From NCBI GenBank assembly GCA_945870225.1, contig CAMBRF010000016.1, positions 1 through 64,000 on the forward strand: a DNA stretch of 64,000 nt. The letters are read 5' to 3'. This document shows positions 38,768 through 46,740 of this stretch, in pieces (the stretch's first letter is position 1; each line of letters begins with the position of its first letter). This stretch comes from PVC group bacterium (GTDB lineage Bacteria > Verrucomicrobiota > Kiritimatiellia > CAIKKV01 > CAITUY01). The position numbers were made by a program, and so were the translations under genes. The notes beneath the pieces were generated by a model. That model saw nothing but the letters and a program-made list of their open reading frames with translations. It ran no database searches and was not told where the DNA came from.

Positions 38768-39160
38768 CTACTCCGGATTTCCGGGCTTGATCAAGGCGTC
38801 CAGTCCTTCGAAAGGATTGGCAAGGGCCGCGGTGTCGCGGCCGCCGATTAAAGCCGGGCCCGATCCCCCCAGCGCCCGTTCGCTTTCGGCGGCATGTTCA
38901 TGATCATGGCAGTAGACGCAGAGGAGTTCCCAATTGCTGCCGTTGGTCGGATTATTGTCATGGTTGACGTCCTTGTGGTGCACGGTGAGCTCCCGCAGGC
39001 GCTTGCCTTCGAACTCCCTGCCGCAGCGTGCGCAGACATGGGGGAAAAGTTTAAGTGCCCGGGCGCGGTACCCGGCCTGCCGTGTTTCGGTGTCGCGGCG
39101 CAGTTCGGCGAGCAGCCGGGCTTGCCGTTCGGGATCGGGAGGTGTTTTTTTCGGTTGCAT
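38768..39160 (-). CDS. HNH-type nuclease YajD
   Basis: A 130-residue cytoplasmic protein of the YajD family of HNH nucleases. A basic N-terminal helix is followed by the zinc pair CARC near 42-45, the HNH core TVHHKDVNHDNNPTN near 58-72 and a second zinc pair CVYC near 80-83 with HDHEH after it. The size and cysteine layout fit the family; its biological role is not established. It lies at the end of the GH78 gene in convergent orientation and is followed by tRNA-Gly on the other strand. Confidence 0.85.
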   Translation of the reverse strand: MQPKKTPPDPERQARLLAELRRDTETRQAGYRARALKLFPHVCARCGREFEGKRLRELTVHHKDVNHDNNPTNGSNWELLCVYCHDHEHAAESERALGGSGPALIGGRDTAALANPFEGLDALIKPGNPE

Positions 39161-39276
39161 GAGTTGCCGGGAAGGCTCGTATTTTTTTCAGCACCGGGCA
39201 AGGGAAATGTGCCGGGCTACGATGCTGAATTGACGTGGGCGGGGTTGATTTGCTATAAACGGCATAGTTTCACATC

Positions 39277-39352
39277 GCGGGTGTAACTCAGTTGGTAGAG
39301 TCTCTGCCTTCCAAGCAGATTGTCGCCGGTTCGAACCCGGTCGCCCGCTCCA
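39277..39352 (+). tRNA. tRNA-Gly (anticodon TCC)
   Basis: A 76-base cloverleaf including encoded CCA. Acceptor GCGGGTG pairs with CGCCCGC through one wobble, the anticodon stem TCTGC/GCAGA holds the loop CTTCCAA (anticodon TCC), and the T arm is CCGGTTCGAACCCGG. The discriminator is T and the CCA is encoded at 39350-39352. Confidence 0.95.
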
Positions 39353-39713
39353 TCCAAACTTCTCCAACCCCGGGCTCTCGGACATTAACGGGGGCACCAT
39401 CGGATTTCCTAGGCGCACATCACTCTAACTCGGCTCTCGGACATTAACGGGGGCAGTCTTTTGGCTTGGTCACGACGCCATTGAGGGAGGAGACGCCACC
39501 GTCCATCAAGGTTTCTTATCCCGCATTGCGCGAACCCGCATCACACCTTATGCCCAATAGAAGCGACCGTTCCGGTCAAAGCCTGTGCCCTGAACTAGCC
39601 GCCGTCATGCAGTAGGGTTACACCCCATAGCGCATTAGGGGGCCATGGATTAAATTCCATAATTGAAGAACACGTCCAGCAGCATTCCACAGAAAACCGC
39701 GCAAAATTCAGGT
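39353..39713 (+). other. Scarred interval after tRNA-Gly
   Basis: No gene seen. Two 24-base direct repeats lie just after the tRNA (39373-39396 and 39432-39455). The remaining bases show no ribosome site, family match or terminator before the truncated HAD gene. Confidence 0.65.
39373..39455 (+). repeat. 24-bp direct repeat pair
   Basis: Identical 24-mers beginning GGCTCTCGGACATTAACG at 39373-39396 and 39432-39455, separated by 35 bases. With only two copies this is not a CRISPR array. It begins 20 bases after tRNA-Gly, a common site for integration scars. Confidence 0.75.
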
Positions 39714-39887
39714 ATGAAAAGATTAACCAAGATCACGACGTTGTTTCTGGATATCGGCGGAGTCCTGCTCACCGACGGATGGGATCATCATGCCAGCAAA
39801 CGGGCGGCGACGCACTTCAGGCTGGAGTTGGCCGAGATGGAGAATCGGCATCACCATGACCGGTCGCCTCTACAGCGAGCCGTCTGA
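39714..39887 (+). pseudogene. Truncated HAD-family phosphatase
   Basis: Encodes only the beginning of a HAD hydrolase: a start with KITTLFLDIGGVLLTDGWDH, where the first Asp is the nucleophile, continuing RAATHFRLELAEMENRHH and then breaking off into unrelated codons and a stop (57 residues in all). Full-length relatives have about 200 residues, so the cap domain and motifs II-IV are missing. It lies 34 bases before the phosphoketolase gene; a deletion between the two is the simplest explanation. A product would be nonfunctional. Confidence 0.65.
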
Positions 39888-39920
39888 GCCCAAACAAATC
39901 TTCAAAAAAGGGAATAGACT

Positions 39921-42341
39921 ATGAAAACGAAGCCACTTTCCTCGGAACTGCTCTACAAAATGGATGCCTATTGGCGTGCCGCGAACTACCTCTCGGTCGG
40001 GCAGATCTATCTCTATGACAACCCGCTGCTGAAACGTCCGCTGGCGCTCGCGGATATCAAGCACATATTGCTGGGACACTGGGGCACGACGCCGGGGCAG
40101 AACTTCATTTACGTGCACTTGAACCGGGTCATCAAGAAATACGACCTCGATATGATTTACGTCTCCGGCCCTGGGCATGGCGGCCCCGCCGTAGTGAGCA
40201 ACACGTATCTCGAAGGCACCTACAGCGAAATCTATCCCAACATCAGTCAGGATGAGATCGGGTTGCAAAAGCTTTTCAAGCAGTTCTCCTTTCCCGGTGG
40301 CATTCCCAGCCATGCCTCGCCGGAATGTCCCGGCTCAATTCACGAAGGCGGCGAGCTCGGTTATTCTTTGAGCCATTCGTTTGGCGCGGTGTTCGACAAT
40401 CCTGATCTTATCGTCGCCTGCTGCGTCGGCGATGGCGAGGCGGAAACCGGACCGCTGGCGACATCGTGGCAATCCAACAAGTTCCTCAATCCCGTCACGG
40501 ACGGCGCGGTGCTGCCCATACTGCATCTTAACGGTTACAAGATCGCCAGCCCGACCATTCTCGCACGCATCGAACCGGAGGAACTCGACCAGTTGCTGCG
40601 CGGCAACGGCTGGACGCCGTATTACGTCGAAGGACATGAGCCGGCGCTGATGCACGCCGCCATGGCCGCGACGCTGGATCAGGCGGTGGAGGAGATCAAA
40701 CGCATTCAGCACGAAGCCCGCGTCAACGGCAACACCAGGCGCCCGCGCTGGCCGATGATCGTCCTCAAATCCCCAAAGGGCTGGACAGGGCCAAAATGGG
40801 TGGATGGCCTGCAAATTGAAGGTACGTTCCGCGCGCATCAGGTGCCGCTCTCTGCTCCGCGGGCGAATCCCGAACATCTTAAGCTGCTGGAAGACTGGTT
40901 ACGCAGCTACCGGCCGGAGGAACTCTTCGACGAGCAGGGGCGGCTGAAACCTGGACTCGCCGAACTCGCGCCGAAGGGCGATCGCCGTATGGGCGCCAAT
41001 CCGCACGCGAATGGCGGACTGCTTTTGCGCGACCTGATCATGCCGGACTTTCGGAAGTATGCGGTCGATGTGCCGTCTTCCGGGTCGGTTCGTGCCGCCG
41101 ACGCACATGAGCTAGGCGTCTTTCTGCGCGATGTGGCCACGCTCAACCGGGAACAGCGCAATTTCAGAATCTTCGGCCCCGACGAAACGCTCTCCAACCG
41201 CCTGACCGCCGTGTTTGAGGTGACCAACAGGCAATGGGACGCCCGGGTGCAGGATAACGACGAGTTCCTCGCCCAGGACGGTCGCGTCATGGAGATGTTG
41301 AGCGAGCATCAGTGCGAGGGCTGGCTCGAAGGCTACCTGCTGACCGGTCGGCATGGACTATTCAACTGCTACGAGGCCTTCGTCCACATCATCGACTCGA
41401 TGTTTAACCAGCACGCTAAGTGGCTGAAAGTCACCGCGGAGCTGCCGTGGCGGCGTAAGATCGCCTCGCTGAATTATCTACTCGCCTCCCATGTCTGGCA
41501 GCAAATGCACAACGGCTTCACCCATCAGGATCCCGGGTTCATCGATCATGTCGTGAATAAGAAAGCCTCCGTCGTGCGCGTGTATCTGCCGCCGGATGCC
41601 AACTGCCTATTGTCGGTGTGGGACCACTGCCTGCGCAGCCGCCACTATGTCAACGTCGTGATCGCAGGCAAGTATCAAGCGCCCCAGTGGCTGACCATGG
41701 ACGCCGCCGTCAGGCACTGTGCCGAGGGTATCGGCGTCTGGCAGTGGGCCAGCAGCGACGCCGGCGCCGAACCCGATGTCGTCATGGCCTGCTGTGGCGA
41801 CGTGCCCACGTTGGAGACGCTTGCTGCCGTCTCCATCCTGCGTGAGCATCTGCCCGACTTGAAAGTTCGCGTCGTCAATGTCGTGGACCTGATGAAGCTG
41901 GAACCTCAGAGCGAACACCCGCACGGGTTGAGCGACGCGGCGTTCGACGCGCTGTTCACCAAGGACAAACACATCATCTTCGCCTTTCATGGCTACCCGT
42001 GGTTGATCCACCGGCTCACCTACCGCCGCACCAACCACGCCAACCTCCACGTCCGCGGCTACAAGGAGGAAGGCACCATCACGACGCCCTTCGACATGAC
42101 GGTGCTGAACGACATCGACCGCTTCCATCTCGTGATGGACGTGATCGACCGCCTGCCCCAAACCGGCACCAAGGGACAAGCCCTGAAGCAGCAACTCTCA
42201 GACAAGCTGCTCGAGCACAAGCAATATATCGACCAGAACGGCGTAGATCTGCCGGAAATTCAGAACTGGAAGTGGGGGGCTCCCCAGGGACAGGCAAATA
42301 GGACTATCCGGGGTGAGGTTACCCCGGCTCCAAAGGCATGA
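39921..42341 (+). CDS. xfp: Xylulose-5-phosphate/fructose-6-phosphate phosphoketolase
   Basis: Thiamine-diphosphate enzyme that cleaves xylulose 5-phosphate or fructose 6-phosphate with phosphate to acetyl phosphate plus a sugar phosphate. The 806-residue protein has [19 protein letters not shown], the ThDP-binding GPGHGGPA near 82-90, [20 protein letters not shown] (about 130-150) and [14 protein letters not shown] near 172, then the pyrimidine-binding and C-terminal domains. Length is typical (about 790-825). A purine-rich ribosome site precedes the ATG. It provides a carbon-saving route to acetyl-CoA and ATP. It stands alone, downstream of a deleted HAD gene. Confidence 0.95.
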   Translation: MKTKPLSSELLYKMDAYWRAANYLSVGQIYLYDNPLLKRPLALADIKHILLGHWGTTPGQNFIYVHLNRVIKKYDLDMIYVSGPGHGGPAVVSNTYLEGTYSEIYPNISQDEIGLQKLFKQFSFPGGIPSHASPECPGSIHEGGELGYSLSHSFGAVFDNPDLIVACCVGDGEAETGPLATSWQSNKFLNPVTDGAVLPILHLNGYKIASPTILARIEPEELDQLLRGNGWTPYYVEGHEPALMHAAMAATLDQAVEEIKRIQHEARVNGNTRRPRWPMIVLKSPKGWTGPKWVDGLQIEGTFRAHQVPLSAPRANPEHLKLLEDWLRSYRPEELFDEQGRLKPGLAELAPKGDRRMGANPHANGGLLLRDLIMPDFRKYAVDVPSSGSVRAADAHELGVFLRDVATLNREQRNFRIFGPDETLSNRLTAVFEVTNRQWDARVQDNDEFLAQDGRVMEMLSEHQCEGWLEGYLLTGRHGLFNCYEAFVHIIDSMFNQHAKWLKVTAELPWRRKIASLNYLLASHVWQQMHNGFTHQDPGFIDHVVNKKASVVRVYLPPDANCLLSVWDHCLRSRHYVNVVIAGKYQAPQWLTMDAAVRHCAEGIGVWQWASSDAGAEPDVVMACCGDVPTLETLAAVSILREHLPDLKVRVVNVVDLMKLEPQSEHPHGLSDAAFDALFTKDKHIIFAFHGYPWLIHRLTYRRTNHANLHVRGYKEEGTITTPFDMTVLNDIDRFHLVMDVIDRLPQTGTKGQALKQQLSDKLLEHKQYIDQNGVDLPEIQNWKWGAPQGQANRTIRGEVTPAPKA

Positions 42342-42465
42342 ATAATCCAGGAATCTGAGGGTTGGTTAGGTCTGGACCTGAAACTATCTGTCCCTGGCGA
42401 AAAAGGGCCGATTAGACGCCCGCGCGAAGGCTCCGGAAGTCCAGCCAGTGTCTGCATTTTCCATC

Positions 42466-42494
42466 TTGATACCAAATGGACGGTGCCCTAAACT
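42466..42494 (+). promoter_or_regulatory. Candidate promoter for the glycosyltransferase gene
   Basis: TTGATA (42466-42471, five of six), a 17-base spacer and TAAACT (42489-42494). It lies 40 bases upstream of the ATG at 42534, which also has a GGAGG ribosome site. Confidence 0.45.
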
Positions 42495-42533
42495 GGCGCC
42501 GTTCTGAAGATTGCATGACGGAAGGAGGCGCTT

Positions 42534-44180
42534 ATGGATTTCACCTTTTATGTCTGGTGGTTCTTTCGCCATTTTTTTCTATTTCTGGTCGTCCTTTATC
42601 TTATCAGCGGTCTGGATGATCTGGTGATCGATGCCACGTATTACCTGCGGATCTTTTTCCGATCTATCTTCCGGAGAAAGGTTATTCGTCCGGTTACCCG
42701 CGAGCAATTGGCGCAGATCCCGGAGAAGCCGGTTGTGATCATTGTGCCGGCCTGGGATGAGTCCAACGTCATCAGCCGGATGCTGCTGAACACGATCAAC
42801 ACGGTGCTGTACAAGAATTACCATATTTTTGTGGGAACCTATCCCAACGACGAGGCCACGAAGATCGAAGTTGAGAAGATGCGTGAGCTCTATCCCAACA
42901 TCGAGGTTGTGGTGACGCCTTCAGACGGTCCCACGAACAAGGCCGACTGCCTGAACTGGATCTACCAGGGGATCAGGATTTACGAGAAGGATCACAACAA
43001 GAAGTTTGAGATCTTTGTTTTTCATGACGCCGAGGATGTGGTGCATCCGTTGTCGTTGACCTATTACAATTACCTGATGCCCCGGATCCATTTCGTCCAG
43101 GTGCCGGTGTTCCCGCTGGAACAGGCTTGGTGGGGATTCACAACGGGCATGTATATGGATGAATTTGCCGAGAATCACACAAAGGACTTGCGCGTGCGCG
43201 AGCTGTTGGGCCGGGCCATTCCCTCGGCGGGAGTGGGGACCGCGCTGAGCCGTGAGGCGATGGACTACCTTGCCTCGCTGCGGAACAACCAGCTCTTCGA
43301 CATCACCTCGCTGACGGAAGACTATGTCATGGGCTTGAGTCTGCGGGACATGCCCGGGAAGAAGATCCTGCTGCAACAATCGGTCGATCATGCGGTGACG
43401 GTCAAGCGTCGGTGGCACAAGGGGACACGCGAGAGCGTGGTAAACGAACACATCGCCACGCGGGAATTCTTCCCGTCGAATTTCTGGGATGCGGTCCACC
43501 AGAAGTCGCGGTGGATCCTGGGGATTTCCATCCAGGGTTGGAATTACGGGTGGACGAAATCCCTCGGGCTTAATTACTGTCTGTTCCGCGACCGCAAAGC
43601 GGTGGTGACGAATATCATGACCGTGGTCGGGTACCTGGTGGTCGCCTACTGGGGCATCGCGGAACTGGTCGGTTGGCTGGCTCCGGCTCGGGCGGTACCC
43701 CCGCTGGTCGAAGTGGATGAGCCGGTGTTCAAGCTGATCTATGTGGTGATCGGTCTGTTCTTCTGGCGGTTGTTTAATCGCGCCTTTTGCGTCTGGCGCA
43801 TCTATGGGCCGCTTCAGGCGCTGCTGTCCATGCCGCGCATGTTTTACGGAAATCTCCTGAATTTTGCGGCTACCTGCAAGGCCATCCATCGGTATGTCAA
43901 TGCCCGCCTGTCGAAGCAGACCCCCGCCTGGGGGAAGACGAGGCATGCCTACCCGACCGAAGATCAGATGCGCACCTTCCGTCGCAAGCTGGGCGATCTC
44001 CTGCTGGAGCGCCGCATGATCACAGCGGAGCAGTTGCAGGCGGCGCTTGACCGGCAGAAAACCTCGGGCATCAAACTGGGTTCCATTCTGATCGAAATGG
44101 GGGCCTTGAAGGACGAGGACCTGCAACGGATTTTAACCCATCAGCGTAACGGATCGCCGGCCCATCCGGATGGCGCCTGA
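42534..44180 (+). CDS. Family 2 glycosyltransferase with C-terminal MshEN domain
   Basis: A 548-residue inner-membrane glycosyltransferase similar to the NfrB (phage N4 adsorption protein B) group. Helix 7-29 anchors it; the GT-A domain has PAWDESNVI, a DGPTNKADCLN stretch, the DxD-like HDAED near 165, the acceptor SLTED motif and a KRRWHKG site. Two further membrane regions lie near 354-378 and 402-425. Residues about 484-545 form a MshEN-type domain (KLGDLLLERRMITAEQLQAAL then KLGSILIEMGALKDEDL), a known c-di-GMP-binding module. The next gene makes and degrades c-di-GMP, with a 22-base gap to its start. Probably an exopolysaccharide synthase under second-messenger control. Confidence 0.85.
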   Translation: MDFTFYVWWFFRHFFLFLVVLYLISGLDDLVIDATYYLRIFFRSIFRRKVIRPVTREQLAQIPEKPVVIIVPAWDESNVISRMLLNTINTVLYKNYHIFVGTYPNDEATKIEVEKMRELYPNIEVVVTPSDGPTNKADCLNWIYQGIRIYEKDHNKKFEIFVFHDAEDVVHPLSLTYYNYLMPRIHFVQVPVFPLEQAWWGFTTGMYMDEFAENHTKDLRVRELLGRAIPSAGVGTALSREAMDYLASLRNNQLFDITSLTEDYVMGLSLRDMPGKKILLQQSVDHAVTVKRRWHKGTRESVVNEHIATREFFPSNFWDAVHQKSRWILGISIQGWNYGWTKSLGLNYCLFRDRKAVVTNIMTVVGYLVVAYWGIAELVGWLAPARAVPPLVEVDEPVFKLIYVVIGLFFWRLFNRAFCVWRIYGPLQALLSMPRMFYGNLLNFAATCKAIHRYVNARLSKQTPAWGKTRHAYPTEDQMRTFRRKLGDLLLERRMITAEQLQAALDRQKTSGIKLGSILIEMGALKDEDLQRILTHQRNGSPAHPDGA

Positions 44181-44202
44181 ATCGACCATGCGGAGACCAG
44201 AG

Positions 44203-46740
44203 ATGCCGAATACGGTGCAGGATAATCTTGTGGGCGTGCGCGTGCTCGTGGTGGACGACGATGAGGCCATCCGGCTGTTAACCCAGCGTCTTCTTTCCGC
44301 CGAGGGGTGCGCGGTGGAGGTCTCCGACAATGGTCGCGAGGCCCTGCAGATCCTGCTCCGGCAGGACTTCGATGTGGTGCTGGTTGATCTCCGCATGCAT
44401 GAAATGGACGGGATCACCTTCGTCGAGGAGGCCCGCAACATCTGGCCCTGGCTCGGCTTTGTGTTCATGACCGGATATGCCGATGACGTGTCGGTGGAAC
44501 GCGCTGCCTTGCTGGGGGTAACGCGCATCCTGCAGAAGCCGGTGTCGCCCGCTCTCATCCGCAAAACGGTGCTGGAGGAGTTTGTCGACCGCCGGCAGAG
44601 GATGGGTGGGGTCGCGCCCGGCTTTGAACAGCATCAACGGCAGTTGAGGATTCTCGGGCATCTGGGTGAGGCGGCTCTTGCGTCGAGAACCTTTGTGGAA
44701 GCCCTTCGCCAGCTGAGCGAGGGGTTGGGGGATCTGCTTTCCTGTGATCTGGTGGGGCTGCTGGGTTTTGATGACGGCCAGAAGATCATCGTGCTCAACG
44801 TCCATAAGAAGGTGGCCCAGTCCTTCGTGGAAAGCGCCGAAAAGGAGATTATCAACCGTTACGAGGCGTTGAGCGGGAACGTGCTGCCGGCCTCGGAGGT
44901 ACGCGTCCAGGTCGAGGGGGAACCCGTCACCGCCGACGGCGTGGCCCAGCCCGGTCGCATGCTGACCATTCCTCTTCTGGTGGCCAACGAGGTCCAGGGC
45001 CTCTTGTTGCTGGCGGCCTCGACGCGTGACGCGTTCGGTCCGGCGGATGTCTCCTTTGTTTATCATGCCGCCAACCTGCTCTCCGCGGTTTTGTCGGCGG
45101 TGATCCGGATCCGCCAGCTGGCGGTGCATGATACCCTGACCGGCGTCTACAACCGCGCGCATCTTGAGGAGCAATTGGAACGCGCCTGTATGCTGGCGCG
45201 CCGGCATGACCATGATATGGCGGTGGCCATCATGGACCTGGACCATTTTAAAACGGTCAACGACGCGCACGGACATCTCGTGGGGGATCAATTGCTGCGG
45301 GAGTTTGCGGTGATCCTCAGTAAGGTGGCCCGCACCTCGGATATTGTGGCCCGGTATGGTGGTGATGAGTTCGTGGTGGTGCTGCCGCAGACCGATCTGC
45401 CGGCGGGACTGGGACTGGGTGCCCGTATCCTGAGCGCGGTAAGCGATCACGTTTTCTGTGCCGACGGCCTGAGGTTGCGCATGACGGTATCCGTGGGGAT
45501 TGCGACCACCCGGGATATCGGGATCAATGCTCCCGCCACGGAAATGCTCCGCCTGGCGGATGTGGCGTTATATGCGGCCAAGCGCGAGGGGCGCAACCGT
45601 GTGCGCTTGTGGTCATCGGAGCAAACCAGCAAAGATCCGGAGTCTGGCGGGAAGGATGCGCAAGCGGGTTTGGCCCCGGCCGCTGCCCCGGCGAAGGGGC
45701 GGGTCCTCGTGGTGGATGACGATCCCGCTGTGGTGGGCCTTTTGACGACGATGCTGCAGGGGCACGGGATCGCGGTGGATGGCGAGACCTCCCTGGATTC
45801 GGCCATCCGGAGGATATGCCAGTCGGTCGGCGTTTATGACATCGTGCTGACGGATCTGCACATGCCCGGCGGGGGCGGTTTGAAAATTCTCGACGTGATC
45901 CGGGAGACCGACCGTTTGATTCTTCCCATTGTTCTGACCGGATATGCCACCAAGGATAGCGCCGTTGCCAGTTTGCGGCGCGGGGCCTTTGAGTTTATCG
46001 AGAAGCCCATTTTGCGCGAGGAACTTCTCGTGGTGGTGGACCGGGCTCTGGATCACCGCCGGTTACGCATGGAGAATGAGCGCTACCGTTTGCGTCTGGA
46101 GGAAATGGTCCGCCAGAAGAGCGCCGCCCTCGTGGAGGCCTTGGAGGAGGTTAAACACTCCTACGATTTCACGATGCAGGTTCTGGCGGGGTTGTTGGAT
46201 GCACGGGAACATACCACCGCGCAGCACAGCCTGAGGGTGCGCCAAATGGCGATCACCATCGGGACGGCGCTTGGCATGACCGAGGAGGGGCTTAACAAAC
46301 TGGGGCAGGGAGCCCTTCTTCATGACATCGGGAAGATCGCCGTGCCCGATGCCATTCTCCTCAAGCCCGGGCCGCTGACGGAGGAGGAATGGAAGATCAT
46401 GAAAACCCATTCCGAGGTGGGGTACAATATTCTCAAGACCAGTCCCTATCTGGCCGATGTGGCTGAGTTGATTTACGCGCATCAGGAACGCTTTGACGGA
46501 TCAGGCTATCCCCGCGGACTGAAGGGGGATGTCATTCCCTTCGGGGCGCGCATCTTTGCGGTGGTGGATGCGTACGACGCCATGCGCTCGGATCGTGCCT
46601 ATCGCCCGGCCATGAGTGCGGCCCGGGCGGTCGCTGAAATCCAGCGCTGCAGCGGGACCCAGTTCGACCCTGTCGTGGTCAACGCCTTCATGCGGTGCCA
46701 GTTGGATTTGGAGCGGATCGGGAAATGGGCGGAGGTCTGA
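44203..46740 (+). CDS. REC-GAF-GGDEF-REC-HD-GYP c-di-GMP signalling protein
   Basis: An 845-residue hybrid. REC1 spans 13-125 with phospho-Asp62 (VDLRM); a GAF-like region lies at about 160-310; the diguanylate cyclase domain has GGDEF at 386-390 and an intact inhibitory site RTSD at 377-380; REC2 spans about 499-620 with Asp551; and HD-GYP has HDIGK (His707, Asp708) and GYP at 768-770. Both output domains retain catalytic residues, so it may synthesise and hydrolyse c-di-GMP. Start 44203 is chosen by its GGAG site; an upstream ATG would overlap the glycosyltransferase gene by 11 bases. It should tune the MshEN-tailed transferase upstream. Confidence 0.93.
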   Translation: MPNTVQDNLVGVRVLVVDDDEAIRLLTQRLLSAEGCAVEVSDNGREALQILLRQDFDVVLVDLRMHEMDGITFVEEARNIWPWLGFVFMTGYADDVSVERAALLGVTRILQKPVSPALIRKTVLEEFVDRRQRMGGVAPGFEQHQRQLRILGHLGEAALASRTFVEALRQLSEGLGDLLSCDLVGLLGFDDGQKIIVLNVHKKVAQSFVESAEKEIINRYEALSGNVLPASEVRVQVEGEPVTADGVAQPGRMLTIPLLVANEVQGLLLLAASTRDAFGPADVSFVYHAANLLSAVLSAVIRIRQLAVHDTLTGVYNRAHLEEQLERACMLARRHDHDMAVAIMDLDHFKTVNDAHGHLVGDQLLREFAVILSKVARTSDIVARYGGDEFVVVLPQTDLPAGLGLGARILSAVSDHVFCADGLRLRMTVSVGIATTRDIGINAPATEMLRLADVALYAAKREGRNRVRLWSSEQTSKDPESGGKDAQAGLAPAAAPAKGRVLVVDDDPAVVGLLTTMLQGHGIAVDGETSLDSAIRRICQSVGVYDIVLTDLHMPGGGGLKILDVIRETDRLILPIVLTGYATKDSAVASLRRGAFEFIEKPILREELLVVVDRALDHRRLRMENERYRLRLEEMVRQKSAALVEALEEVKHSYDFTMQVLAGLLDAREHTTAQHSLRVRQMAITIGTALGMTEEGLNKLGQGALLHDIGKIAVPDAILLKPGPLTEEEWKIMKTHSEVGYNILKTSPYLADVAELIYAHQERFDGSGYPRGLKGDVIPFGARIFAVVDAYDAMRSDRAYRPAMSAARAVAEIQRCSGTQFDPVVVNAFMRCQLDLERIGKWAEV

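Noticed and set aside
39373-39455. Possible CRISPR array
   Set aside because: Only two repeat copies and one short spacer; no cas gene nearby.
42921-44126. 401-codon minus-strand frame opposite the glycosyltransferase
   Set aside because: Shadow; the sense strand carries clear motifs.
44278-45450. 390-codon minus-strand frame opposite the c-di-GMP protein
   Set aside because: Shadow of REC and GGDEF coding.
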